Shown here piece by piece: positions 1 to 11,302 of a stretch of DNA of 64,000 nucleotides (position 1 is its first letter; every line of letters begins with the position of its first letter). The notes below the pieces were generated by a model, which did not search any database, was not told the DNA's origin, and saw only the letters and a program-made list of their open reading frames with translations. The DNA is taken from contig NZ_CP121464.1 of NCBI RefSeq assembly GCF_029690045.1, positions 3,720,001 to 3,784,000 of the forward strand, read 5' to 3'. The position numbers were made by a program, and so were the translations under genes. Source of the DNA: Janthinobacterium rivuli. Its GTDB lineage: Bacteria; Pseudomonadota; Gammaproteobacteria; Burkholderiales; Burkholderiaceae_D.

Positions 1-174
1 GAGGCGAAGATGGTCGTGCTGTCCATGCACGCCTACCAGGAAGGCAAGCGGCAAGCGCGGCAAATGCAGGAACAGCATGCGTTCATGAAATTGATCGCCA
101 TGGGCAACCAGGAAATCGCGCGCGGCGACGTGGTGTCCGAAGAAGACTTCCTGTCCAGCCTAGACCAGGCTTGA
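1..174 (+). CDS. Antitoxin, Phd/YefM-like (5' truncated by window edge)
   Basis: The visible 57 codons begin in mid-gene and end in TGA one base before the next ATG. The residues VVLSMHAYQ near the start resemble the conserved end of the Phd/YefM DNA-binding fold, followed by a charged helix-rich tail ending EEDFLSSLDQA, the usual toxin-wrapping segment. The tight spacing to a ParE/RelE-type gene supports an antitoxin that neutralises the toxin and represses the operon. The N-terminal DNA-binding part lies outside the window, so the family assignment is an inference from the tail and context. Confidence 0.6.
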   Translation, partial: EAKMVVLSMHAYQEGKRQARQMQEQHAFMKLIAMGNQEIARGDVVSEEDFLSSLDQA

Positions 175-175
175 G

Positions 176-508
176 ATGGCGCGCATCGTCGTGCTGAACA
201 GCGCGCAAGCCGATTTCAATGAGCTGTGCAGCGACTTCAAGGCGCGCCACACGGCCGCCGCCCAGGTGCAGTTCAGCGTCGCTTTCCGGCAATTATTCGC
301 TGATCTGAAAGCCTTTCCCGACAGTGGCACGTCCGTCGAGGCCGCCCGCGAAGTCGGCATGGATGTGCGGCAACGCCTGTGCGGGGAGATCCGCGTGATC
401 TACCACCACGACCACGCGCACGGCATCGTGTATATCCGCATGTTCCTGCCGGTCCGGCGCGATTTTCTCAGCCATCTCACGACACGCATCCTGCGGCCCG
501 ACTTTTAG
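176..508 (+). CDS. ParE/RelE-family toxin
   Basis: This 110-residue protein has the size and layout of type II toxins of the ParE/RelE superfamily: an opening strand (ARIVVLNSAQADF), two helices, then strands with RQRLCGEIRVIYHHD and the closing IVYIRMFLPVRRDF. The R-x-IYxxD pattern is typical of the family's central sheet. The ATG sits one base after the antitoxin stop, so the two are translationally coupled. RelE-type members cleave mRNA on the ribosome and ParE-type members poison gyrase; the sequence alone does not decide between them. Confidence 0.72.
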   Translation: MARIVVLNSAQADFNELCSDFKARHTAAAQVQFSVAFRQLFADLKAFPDSGTSVEAAREVGMDVRQRLCGEIRVIYHHDHAHGIVYIRMFLPVRRDFLSHLTTRILRPDF

Positions 509-584
509 CCCCTATGCAGGGCGGCGTGAATATTCTATGCTGCGGCGTTGCACTTTCCACATTCCAAGAAAAGAAGGAGCCCCC

Positions 585-3461
<2,877 letters not shown>

Positions 3462-3470
3462 GTTTGTGCC

Positions 3471-3513
3471 AGATCAACCTCGTCCGACGCAGCTTGCCGG
3501 ATGGGGTTGATCT
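3471..3513 (+). terminator. Stem-loop after the M16 peptidase gene
   Basis: AGATCAACC at 3471-3479 pairs with GGTTGATCT at 3505-3513, and the inner CGTCCG/CGGATG extends the stem with one G-T pair. The loop is about 11 bases. The bases after it are T-rich but lack a clean T run, so this is a terminator-like hairpin rather than a proven terminator. Confidence 0.5.
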
Positions 3514-3646
3514 ATTCTTCGGCACGGCCAAACCCGCCTTCAGTCCGCCAATCCCGGCCTTGGTCGGAAAGTAGCATCTTGGCAATCTGGTTATCCGCAT
3601 ACTGTTTTTCGACTCTTCCAGAGCGAAAACCACGACAAGGATATCC

Positions 3647-5983
3647 ATGCACCTGTTCCCTCCCCACCTTTACGCCACCTGCGTCCTCGCCGTTGCCGCC
3701 CTGCCGGGCGCCCTGTACGCCCAGGCTCCCTCCCTCGCCGGACAGTGGCAATTCCAGACGGCGACGGGCACGACCACGACAAATGGCGTCGACGTCGACC
3801 TGATCGACACGGGCATACTCGACATTAGCGAAGAGCCAGGCGGCTTGCGCGCGACGATCGCGTGGCTCGACGAACGGGGCCAGCTTACGCCGCCGCGCAC
3901 GGTGCATGGCACGGCCGGCCCCGACGGCACCATCTTCCGGCACGGCGGCAAGCGCGTCAGCACTGGGCGCAACGGCAAGGAGGTCAGCACCGAGGTGACG
4001 ATACGCTGGACCTTGCAAGCCAAGGGCGACGTGCTGAGCGGCGAACGCCTGGTCGAAACCGATGAGAACGAACCCAAGCCCGTGAGCGGCACGCGGCTGC
4101 AGCAGCGCTATGTACCGCCGGCGCTGCCGCCCGCAGCAGCAACATCAGGCGGCACCGCGCGCGGCCCGTCCACACCGGCCGAGCGCGCGCGCGTGCTGCG
4201 GATGGCAACAGAGGCGCAGCGCGATCCCCTGGCCGTGCAACAGCGCGACGGCGCCTGGCTAACAGAATGGATCGAGGCAATTCCCGACTTCACGCTACCG
4301 GCCAGCGCGCTGGAAAGCTGGCTCTCCATCGCCAGCCAGGCGACTATCCGCGAGGCGCTGGTGTTTCAATACCTGGCCAGCGTGATGGCTTTCCAGATCG
4401 AACACCGGGAGCAGGCCGGGCAACAAGGCGCCAGCGACCTGGCGGGACTGCAGGGCGTGCTGGGCGCCTACGAAACACTGCTGCGCCAGGATAAGCGGCG
4501 CCGTTCCGCCAAGCTGGATGCGGCGCTGGCGGCGCGCCAGCAAGACAGGCTGCCCGCCTTCCTGGCCGCGCTGTCCGGCAGGGATGCCGTCATCCAGCCT
4601 GCATCGTCGCCGTCGGGCGACGCCACGGCGCGCCGGATTGTGGCGCTGGGCACCAGCGAGCCGCGCGCGATGGAGTGGCTCGACATCCTCAGCAACCGCT
4701 TTGGCGGCCGCATGGCCGGCAGCGATGCCTACACGCATGCGGCGCAATGGGCGCGCATGCAACTGCGGCAATGGGGCGTGCAAGCCGAGCTGGAAGAAGC
4801 GGGCCAGATGCCCGTCGGCTTCAACCGCGGCCCCTGGTCGGGCACGATGCTGGCGCCTCAGGCGCAGCCCCTGCGCCTGGCGACACCCGCCTACACGGCC
4901 GGCACGCGTGGCGTGCAGCAGGGACTGGCCATCGTGGGTCCGTCTACCGTGGAAGAAGCGCGCCAGCGCGCCGCGCAATTCAAGGGAAAATGGGTGCTGA
5001 CGGGCGGCGAAAACGGTGGCGGCGGGCGCGATGGCAGCACCATCCACCAGCCCAGGGCCATCACGCAGGTGCTGATGGCCGCTGGCGCCCTCGGCACCAT
5101 CCAGTCCGGCGAGGAACCGCTGTATGCCGCCAGCGCCGCGCCCGCCACCTGGGCGGCCCTGCCGACCTTGCCCGACATCAAGCTGGCCGCGCCACAATAC
5201 ACGGACATGCGCCAGCGACTGGCGCGCGGCGAAGCCGTCACCCTGGAATTTGACATCCGCAACTGGTTCTATCCTGGCCCTGTGACGTATCACAACGTCG
5301 TGGCCCGCATTCCCGGCACGGACAAGCCCGAGGAAATCGTGCTGATCGGCGCCCACCTCGACAGCTACGATGGCGGCACGGGCGCGGCCGACAATAGCGG
5401 CGGCGTGTCCACCATGCTCGAAGCGATGCGCCTGCTGGCGTTATCCGAAGCGAAGCCGCGCCGCACCATCATGTTTGTCGCCTTCGGCGCGGAGGAAATC
5501 GGCCGCAAGGGATCGTTCGCGTTCGCCGAGCGGCATGCGGGTGAATTGAAAAATATCGTCATGATGCTCAACCGCGACGGCCGGCCTGGCGCCATCGACG
5601 GCATCGCGATTCCCACGGCCTGGCAACCCGTGTTTGGCCGGGTCGAACGGGCGCTGCAAGACGTCCACCCCGTGTTCGGCTTCGCCGCCAGCATCAATGA
5701 CGTGCCGCGCGATGCCAGCAAGGCAATGAACGCGCGGGCCGGCAGCGACGACGCCGTCTTCAGCCTGCATGGCGTGCCGACGCCGAAATTTACCGTGCTC
5801 GGCGATTTCGACTATGCGCGCGTGCATCACACGCTGCTCGACACGTATGACAAGGTGCGGCCTTTCAGCGCGGCGCAGCAATACTCGGCCATCGCCATCG
5901 CCCTGAGCGCGTATGCAGTGGCGAACGCGCCGGAAGAGATCAGCAGGAAAGGCTATTATCGCGCCGCCAAAGCGGCACAGTAG
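3647..5983 (+). CDS. M28-family aminopeptidase/carboxypeptidase, secreted
   Basis: Product of 778 residues with a signal peptide ending near AALPGALYAQA. Residues about 28-135 form a small beta-rich domain of unknown role, 170-300 are helical, and about 320-760 hold a PA-type insert and a zinc peptidase domain. Metal-ligand motifs are GAHLDSYDGG (H570), GAADNSGG (D582) and AEEIG (E616/E617), as in M28 peptidases such as carboxypeptidase Q. It likely trims peptides outside the inner membrane. It follows the M16 gene on the same strand after a hairpin and probably has its own promoter. The extended N-terminus is longer than in most M28 enzymes. Confidence 0.87.
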   Translation: MHLFPPHLYATCVLAVAALPGALYAQAPSLAGQWQFQTATGTTTTNGVDVDLIDTGILDISEEPGGLRATIAWLDERGQLTPPRTVHGTAGPDGTIFRHGGKRVSTGRNGKEVSTEVTIRWTLQAKGDVLSGERLVETDENEPKPVSGTRLQQRYVPPALPPAAATSGGTARGPSTPAERARVLRMATEAQRDPLAVQQRDGAWLTEWIEAIPDFTLPASALESWLSIASQATIREALVFQYLASVMAFQIEHREQAGQQGASDLAGLQGVLGAYETLLRQDKRRRSAKLDAALAARQQDRLPAFLAALSGRDAVIQPASSPSGDATARRIVALGTSEPRAMEWLDILSNRFGGRMAGSDAYTHAAQWARMQLRQWGVQAELEEAGQMPVGFNRGPWSGTMLAPQAQPLRLATPAYTAGTRGVQQGLAIVGPSTVEEARQRAAQFKGKWVLTGGENGGGGRDGSTIHQPRAITQVLMAAGALGTIQSGEEPLYAASAAPATWAALPTLPDIKLAAPQYTDMRQRLARGEAVTLEFDIRNWFYPGPVTYHNVVARIPGTDKPEEIVLIGAHLDSYDGGTGAADNSGGVSTMLEAMRLLALSEAKPRRTIMFVAFGAEEIGRKGSFAFAERHAGELKNIVMMLNRDGRPGAIDGIAIPTAWQPVFGRVERALQDVHPVFGFAASINDVPRDASKAMNARAGSDDAVFSLHGVPTPKFTVLGDFDYARVHHTLLDTYDKVRPFSAAQQYSAIAIALSAYAVANAPEEISRKGYYRAAKAAQ

Positions 5984-5998
5984 ACTTTCCCGCCAGCG

Positions 5999-6253
5999 TC
6001 ACTCGAAGGGATTGGCCACCGACGTCACCTCGGGCGGCGGCAGCTGGTCGGGCAGTTCCTGCTTTTCCAGCTGCGCCACCACGTCGGCCAGCAGTTTTTG
6101 CAGCTGTTTCGCCAGGGCCAGGCCCGGCTTGTCCAGGGTCAGGTCGATGTCGCCGCTGAGGCTGATGCGGTCGATGCGGTTTTCGATGCTCAGGCTGCCA
6201 ATCTCCAGCACATCGCTTTCATTGGCATACGGGACGAATTTCTTTGCGCACAT
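5999..6253 (-). CDS. Small conserved hypothetical protein (84 aa)
   Basis: No named domain is recognised. The protein opens with MCAKKFVPYANESDVLEIG, contains a short strand-rich stretch (RIDRISLSGDIDLTLD) and then a helix (LALAKQLQKLLADVVAQL), ending in a proline-rich tail. A single Cys near the start is not in a lipobox. The gene lies 24 bases after the nuclease gene on the same strand and may be read with it. Coding status is supported by codon bias matching its neighbours. Confidence 0.6.
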   Translation of the reverse strand: MCAKKFVPYANESDVLEIGSLSIENRIDRISLSGDIDLTLDKPGLALAKQLQKLLADVVAQLEKQELPDQLPPPEVTSVANPFE

Positions 6254-6277
6254 GGTATTTCCTTTTCGACGGTCTTG

Positions 6278-7063
6278 TTATTTCCTGGACTTGCTATTGA
6301 TCTTGGGCAAACTCAGCATGCGCAACTTTTGCTGGCGCGTCAGCGACGGTAACAGATCGATGCCTATCCTGTCTTCCAGTTGCGCAATGCTCAACACCTC
6401 GTAGGCCTTGGTATCGACGTTTTCTATGAAATAGGCGGCGCCAGCGCGCTGGCGCGGGCTGTACACGGCCTTGTACAAATGGCTGGGCACGATGACTCTT
6501 CCCACCTTGCGCAGGTTGCCGCCAATAAAAGCCGGCCCCGTGATCACGTACAGATCGCCCTCTTTCTTCGCCATCTTGCGCACGGCGCCCTCGATGCCGG
6601 CCCATACGTAGCGGTTGTTGCGCGCATCCTGAGGCACCATGTTGGCCAGGGTAAAGCTGTCGCGCTGGCTCTGGCGATCCGGCATGTCGCCGTTGGGCGC
6701 CATGTGGCCACGGTCGAAGCCGCTGCGCGCATAGTCGGCCAGTTCCGCGCGCTGGGCGGCGGGCAGCTTGCGTTCGGCATGGAAGGAATTTTCGCGCGAC
6801 AAATCCTGCGCCGCTTCGAGGTTGTTCGCCGTCAAGTGCTCAGCCGACCACAGCGGCGTGCGCGTAATCCCCGAGTGCATCACGCCAAATACGTTGTAGC
6901 ACAGTTCCTTGGTTGCCACGTCCAGCTTGGGGTTGGTGATTTCCGGCTTGCGGCCATCGACGTAATGGGCGGGACAGGCATCGGCATGCGCCAGGTTCGC
7001 GGCAAAGGCGGACGCCAGCAAGCCGCACGCCAGAGTCAGCCTGGCGATCGATCGTTGAATCAT
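6278..7063 (-). CDS. Secreted DNA/RNA non-specific endonuclease (NUC family)
   Basis: A 261-residue protein starting at the ATG preceded by AGAGGGA. It has a signal peptide (LTLACGLLASAFAANLAHA). The hallmark DRGHMAP motif provides the catalytic His, and QDARNNRYVWAGIE supplies the downstream Asn that binds the metal in the beta-beta-alpha-Me fold. A second block (DLYVITGPAF) is typical of the family. Such enzymes cut DNA and RNA outside the cytoplasm for nutrient recovery or competition. No inhibitor gene lies beside it. The gene reads away from a divergent SRPBCC gene. Confidence 0.9.
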   Translation of the reverse strand: MIQRSIARLTLACGLLASAFAANLAHADACPAHYVDGRKPEITNPKLDVATKELCYNVFGVMHSGITRTPLWSAEHLTANNLEAAQDLSRENSFHAERKLPAAQRAELADYARSGFDRGHMAPNGDMPDRQSQRDSFTLANMVPQDARNNRYVWAGIEGAVRKMAKKEGDLYVITGPAFIGGNLRKVGRVIVPSHLYKAVYSPRQRAGAAYFIENVDTKAYEVLSIAQLEDRIGIDLLPSLTRQQKLRMLSLPKINSKSRK

Positions 7064-7267
7064 ATTTCCCTCTGAAATCTTTGCAGGCCAGCATTCTAGC
7101 GGACGCGGGCGCCCTACCACAATCCTGCCGTGCGCCCCTGTGCAAGGCCGCATGCGGCCCTGCCACGCGCTGGCGCAAATAAAGGCCAACAGGCCGCGCA
7201 CAGCCATTCATATCTGCTAAGATTGCCTTGATTCGTTCGCATCGACCATTCAAGATTTGGAGAGCAT

Positions 7268-7795
7268 ATGATCAAAAAAACCCTGCTGCTGATCGTTGTC
7301 GTCGTCGCCGCCATCCTCGGCTATGCCACGACCAAACCCGACACCTTCAGTGTCCAGCGCGAAATCACCATCAAGGCCCCGCCCGAGAAAATCGCCGCCC
7401 TGATCACGGACTTCCATTACTGGGCCGCCTGGTCGCCGTGGGAAAAGCTCGATCCGGCCATGCGCCGCACGTTTACGGGTCCGGCCAACGGCCTGGGCGC
7501 GCAATATGCATGGCAAGGCAATGACAAGGTGGGCGCCGGCCGCATGGAAATCACGGAAGCGGCCCAGCCCGAACGCACCGTCATCAAGCTCGACTTCCTG
7601 AAACCGTTTGAAAGCCACAACACCACCACCTTTACCATGACACCAGAAGGCGACGGCACCAGGGTGAACTGGACCATGACGGGCCCCAGCCCTTACGTCA
7701 GCAAGGTCATGACGGTCTTCGTCAGCATGGATAGCATGATCGGCAAGGACTTTGAAAAAGGCTTGAACAGCCTGAAGGCGGCGTCGGAGCGCTAA
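7268..7795 (+). CDS. Membrane-anchored SRPBCC (polyketide cyclase-like) protein
   Basis: The 175-residue product begins with one hydrophobic anchor (IKKTLLLIVVVVAAILGYA) and continues as a START/SRPBCC fold: FSVQREITIKAPPEKIAALI, the HYWAAWSPWEKLDP signature, and a C-terminal helix. Family members bind hydrophobic ligands in a deep cavity; the ligand here is unknown. GGAG lies upstream of the ATG. It stands alone between divergent and convergent genes and is followed by a strong hairpin terminator. Confidence 0.85.
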   Translation: MIKKTLLLIVVVVAAILGYATTKPDTFSVQREITIKAPPEKIAALITDFHYWAAWSPWEKLDPAMRRTFTGPANGLGAQYAWQGNDKVGAGRMEITEAAQPERTVIKLDFLKPFESHNTTTFTMTPEGDGTRVNWTMTGPSPYVSKVMTVFVSMDSMIGKDFEKGLNSLKAASER

Positions 7796-7814
7796 GCCCG
7801 CTCACCGCCACCAG

Positions 7815-7840
7815 AAACAGGGCCCGCGCGGCCCTGTTTT
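7815..7840 (+). terminator. Bidirectional rho-independent terminator
   Basis: AAACAGGGCC (7815-7824) and GGCCCTGTTT (7830-7839) form a perfect 10-bp stem with loop CGCGC. T residues close the right side and A residues the left side, so it can end transcription from the SRPBCC gene and from the convergent phc operon. Confidence 0.88.
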
Positions 7841-7853
7841 ACTTGATACCCGG

Positions 7854-8867
7854 TCAGAACTGCTCGATCCAGGCCGCCAGGTGGTCCGGCGTGAGTGCCG
7901 GTTCAGCCTGCACCATCTTGCCTTGCAAACCCAGTTCCGTCTTGCTCAGCTGCAAGGACCAGCCGCGCCGCGCCAGCCACAGCAAGGTAGCCAGCCAGAA
8001 CGAGTGCAGGGCCGAGACAGGCGCCGTGGTCGGCGTTTCCAGGAATTCCGTCAGCAGCCGGCCGTCGAGAAACAGCGCCGTGCCGCCCTGGTTTTGCAGG
8101 GCCGCGCCCACCACCGGCAGCAGCATGTCGATCACATGCTCCACGCCGCGCCCCGGATGCTCGCGCTCGAGCGTGTCGAGCTGCTGGCGCACGGCGGCGG
8201 CAAACGCCGTGCCACGGAAGGCTTCCGAGCTGACCAGGTCGGCATAGTCCATCAACAGCCAGTCCGGCTCGGGCGGCGTGACCCCGGCCGTCAGGGCCGC
8301 CGACAAATACGCTTCCACCGGCAACTGCTGTTCCGGACCGGCCAGGCTGGCGCACAGGGCATACAGGGTGCCGATGCGGTTGGCGACGGCTTGCCGCTGG
8401 CGCACCATCAGCTTTTCGCGCAGCAACTGGGCGTGCTCGTTGCGCAAGCGCGCCAGTTCCAGTGCCTGCTTGAGTTCCATGCGCAGGGCCGCGATATCCC
8501 ACGGTTTCTGGATGTAGCGGTGGATCTGTCCCTGGTTGACGGCTTCCACCGTGTGCTCCAGCTCGGAATACGCGGTGGTCAAAATGCGCACGATGTGCGG
8601 ATGGCGGTCCCAGCAATACGACAGCAATTCGTTGCCGTAGGCGCCGGGCATGCGCTGGTCCGACACCAGCACGGCGATGCGGTCGGCTTGCTCGTCGAGG
8701 ATGCGCTTGCCCTCCTCGACCGAGGTGGCCGTCAGCACGTCGGCCAGCGGCGCGATGGCGCGCTGGAAGTATTTGAGGGCGTTGGCCTCGTCATCGACAT
8801 AGAGTATCGTCGGCAAGCCTTGCGCCGACTCACGCTGAGCCGGCAAACGCAGATTGGCGTCAATCAT
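7854..8867 (-). CDS. phcQ: PhcQ-like response regulator
   Basis: A 337-residue protein with an N-terminal receiver domain: acidic pair in ILYVDDEANALKYF, phospho-acceptor Asp in VLVSDQRMPG, Thr in ILTTAYSE and Lys in YIQKPW. The receiver is followed by a helix and about 180 residues without a DNA-binding or HD-GYP domain. It is the last gene of a four-gene operon whose order, phcB-phcS-phcR-phcQ, matches the Ralstonia solanacearum Phc locus. In Ralstonia PhcQ takes part in relaying the quorum signal to the master regulator PhcA. The start overlaps the end of phcR by eight bases. The symbol rests on order and domain layout, not on an alignment. Confidence 0.75.
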   Translation of the reverse strand: MIDANLRLPAQRESAQGLPTILYVDDEANALKYFQRAIAPLADVLTATSVEEGKRILDEQADRIAVLVSDQRMPGAYGNELLSYCWDRHPHIVRILTTAYSELEHTVEAVNQGQIHRYIQKPWDIAALRMELKQALELARLRNEHAQLLREKLMVRQRQAVANRIGTLYALCASLAGPEQQLPVEAYLSAALTAGVTPPEPDWLLMDYADLVSSEAFRGTAFAAAVRQQLDTLEREHPGRGVEHVIDMLLPVVGAALQNQGGTALFLDGRLLTEFLETPTTAPVSALHSFWLATLLWLARRGWSLQLSKTELGLQGKMVQAEPALTPDHLAAWIEQF

Positions 8868-9957
8868 GCTCGTTCCTTATATGTACTGGAAAATTCAGGG
8901 TTACCGTGGTGGAAGTGCCAAACTCGGTGGCGATATCGAGGTTGCCGCCGAACGACTGCATCATGCGGTGGCAAAACACCATTCCCCAGCCCTTGCCTTC
9001 GCCGCCGCTGGCACTGACGGGGTCGATCAACAGCTGTTCGACGATCTCGGGGGCAATGCCGGCGCCATTGTCGCGCACCGTGATGCGGCCGGCGTCGATG
9101 CGGATGCCGATCGCCGGATGGGCTTGCTCGCCGGCCGAACGCAAGGCATTCGCCAGCACGGACGATAAAATCAGGGCGACGCAATTGGGCGACTCGGCGA
9201 TGGAGAAATCGTCGCCCATGTCGACCGTGATGGCGGCGCGCTGTGCCGCGCTCAAGGGATAGCTGTCGAGCAAGGCGTCCAGCAACTGGCGCGCACTGCC
9301 GGCGCGGCGTCCGCCCTGCATGCCGGGCCCGGCGCTGGCCAGGCGCACCGTGTCGATAAAGCTGGCCAGCACGGACAGGCAATAACGCGCATTGTCGTGC
9401 ATCAAGGCGGCCGCTTCGCCGATCTCGGCCTGCGGTGCGGCATCCGCCTGCGCGCGGCGCGCGATGCCGCGCGCAAAATTGGCGATGGCCGCCAGCGGCG
9501 TGTTCAATTCATGCGCAAGGAAGGCCAGCGATTCTTCCATCGCCACCAGCCCCTGGCGGCGCGCGGCGCGCTCGCGTCCCGTCTGCACGGCCAGTTCCAG
9601 CGCCGTTTGCATGGCGGCCAGGTCGAGCGGCTTTTCCAGCAGGCGGAACAGCGAGCCGCCGTTGATCAGTTCAAGCAGGACATCCTTGTCCGCATACGCG
9701 GTCACCAGCATGCTGACGATGTGCGGATAGCGCTGCGCCACTTCCTGCAGCAGTTCGCTGCCCAGGCGGTCCGGCATGCGGTAATCGGTGACGAGCACGT
9801 CGATCTGGCCAGCCTCGTCCTGCAGCAGAGCGAGCGCCGCATCGACGCTCTGCGCCGTCAGCACCCGGTAGCGGGGACCGACGGCGCGCTCGAAATACTT
9901 GCAGGCAAGCGCTTCGTCGTCCACGTACAGCACGCTGGCGCGGCTATCGCTGTCCAT
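8860..9957 (-). CDS. phcR: PhcR-like receiver/histidine kinase hybrid
   Basis: The 365-residue product has an N-terminal receiver (VLYVDDEALACKYF; Asp in VLVTDYRMPD; Lys in LLEKPL) followed by a histidine kinase core: phospho-acceptor His in FLAHELNTPLAAI, N-box around VLANALRSA, and ATP-lid motifs DNGAGIAPE and GKGWGM. No membrane segment is seen, so it is cytoplasmic. A response regulator ending in a kinase-like module is the known oddity of PhcR. It begins two bases after the phcS stop codon. It would take phosphate from PhcS and act with PhcQ. Confidence 0.78.
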   Translation of the reverse strand: MDSDSRASVLYVDDEALACKYFERAVGPRYRVLTAQSVDAALALLQDEAGQIDVLVTDYRMPDRLGSELLQEVAQRYPHIVSMLVTAYADKDVLLELINGGSLFRLLEKPLDLAAMQTALELAVQTGRERAARRQGLVAMEESLAFLAHELNTPLAAIANFARGIARRAQADAAPQAEIGEAAALMHDNARYCLSVLASFIDTVRLASAGPGMQGGRRAGSARQLLDALLDSYPLSAAQRAAITVDMGDDFSIAESPNCVALILSSVLANALRSAGEQAHPAIGIRIDAGRITVRDNGAGIAPEIVEQLLIDPVSASGGEGKGWGMVFCHRMMQSFGGNLDIATEFGTSTTVTLNFPVHIRNEHD

Positions 9958-9958
9958 G

Positions 9959-11302
9959 CTAGCGGCCCTCCCAATCGGAGCGCTGCAGGTCGAAATTCAT
10001 GCTGGCCCACACCCCAAGCTCGCTTTCGGCGCTGAGGGTGCCGCCGTGGCGCTCGATCACGCCATAGCTGATGCTCAGGCCCAGGCCCAGGCCCTGCCCC
10101 ACTTCGCGCGTGGTAAAGAACGGTTCGAACACGCGCGCCAGGTTTTCCGGCGCGATGCCGGGGCCATTGTCGCGCACGCTGATGCGCAGGCGATTGTCGT
10201 CCCAGTGGGCCGTGATGCGGATCTCGAATGGCGGCGCATTGCCCTTGCGCATGGACAGCACGGCATTGCCCAGCAAGTTGATCAGCACGCCCACGATGGC
10301 CGCCTCGTCGCCGCGCACCAGGGTGTCGACCGGCAAGTCGTGGCTGATGCTGACATTTTTCGTTTCATGTCCGACCAGGCGAATGGCCGCGTCGAGCGCG
10401 CTGCGAAACTGGAAGTGTCCCGTCTCCAGCTGGTTGCCGCTCTTGCGGTAGGCAAAGGTTTTTAGGTCGGAGACGATGTGCTGCACGCGCAGCATGCCTT
10501 GCTTGGCGTCGGCCAGGCATTCGCTGACCAGCGCGCTTTGCTTGGCGGCCGGGTCTTCGATGGCCACCTCGATGGCCATCATGCAGAAATTCACGGGATT
10601 ATTGACTTCATGCAGCATGCCGGCGGCCAGGGTGCCGATGGCGGCCATTTTCTCCTGCTGCAGCATCTGCCCCTTGATATCGGCCAGGCTCTTATTCGTT
10701 TCTTCCAGCTGCGTATTCTTTTGCGCCACTTCCGCCTTCAGCTGGAACAGCATGAAGCGGGCGCGCTCATTGAAATACGTAAATACGGCGCTGATGCTGG
10801 CCGACATGATGAGGAACAGACAGTTGACGACAAACGTGCCGGCCAGGTCGAAGCCGCCCGCATGCCAGGCGCAGGCGGCCACGTACAGCAGGCAGGAAAT
10901 GGCGCCGAAGACCATGTTTTGCCACAGCCCGAAAGCCAGCACGATGCCCGAGGAATAGATGGCCAGGGTCATGCCCACATAATAGATCGAAGTGGCGCCT
11001 TCCGTGACGGCGATCATCCAGGCGATCATGATTTGCGGCAGGATCAGCCAGACAAAGGTCAGGCCCTGGATGCGGTCTTGCGCCCAGCGCGTGCGCATGG
11101 CCAGCACGACGCAAAAAATCAGCACCGACACAAGAATGCGCGCACTGGTAAATGCCGATTGCTTGTCCGGATACAGGGCAGAATCGAGGCCCATGCCCAG
11201 CAGGATCAGCACGATGCCCGTGTACGCCCCGCCACGGCTGAATTCCAGGCGGAAGTCGCGCAAAACGGCCGTGTAGCCAGCGTGCAGGCCTGGAGTGTCC
11301 AT
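9959..11302 (-). CDS. phcS: PhcS-like membrane sensor histidine kinase
   Basis: A 447-residue kinase. The ATG at 11302 is chosen because it overlaps the phcB stop as ATGA. Residues about 25-185 contain five to six hydrophobic helices with almost no periplasmic loop, as expected for a receptor that senses a lipophilic signal in the membrane. A coiled stretch leads to the H-box AGMLHEVNNPVNF, then N-box (LLGNAVLSM), DNGPGIAPE and GQGLGLGLSI motifs. In Ralstonia PhcS responds to the methyl ester made by PhcB. The ligand here may differ. Confidence 0.82.
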   Translation of the reverse strand: MDTPGLHAGYTAVLRDFRLEFSRGGAYTGIVLILLGMGLDSALYPDKQSAFTSARILVSVLIFCVVLAMRTRWAQDRIQGLTFVWLILPQIMIAWMIAVTEGATSIYYVGMTLAIYSSGIVLAFGLWQNMVFGAISCLLYVAACAWHAGGFDLAGTFVVNCLFLIMSASISAVFTYFNERARFMLFQLKAEVAQKNTQLEETNKSLADIKGQMLQQEKMAAIGTLAAGMLHEVNNPVNFCMMAIEVAIEDPAAKQSALVSECLADAKQGMLRVQHIVSDLKTFAYRKSGNQLETGHFQFRSALDAAIRLVGHETKNVSISHDLPVDTLVRGDEAAIVGVLINLLGNAVLSMRKGNAPPFEIRITAHWDDNRLRISVRDNGPGIAPENLARVFEPFFTTREVGQGLGLGLSISYGVIERHGGTLSAESELGVWASMNFDLQRSDWEGR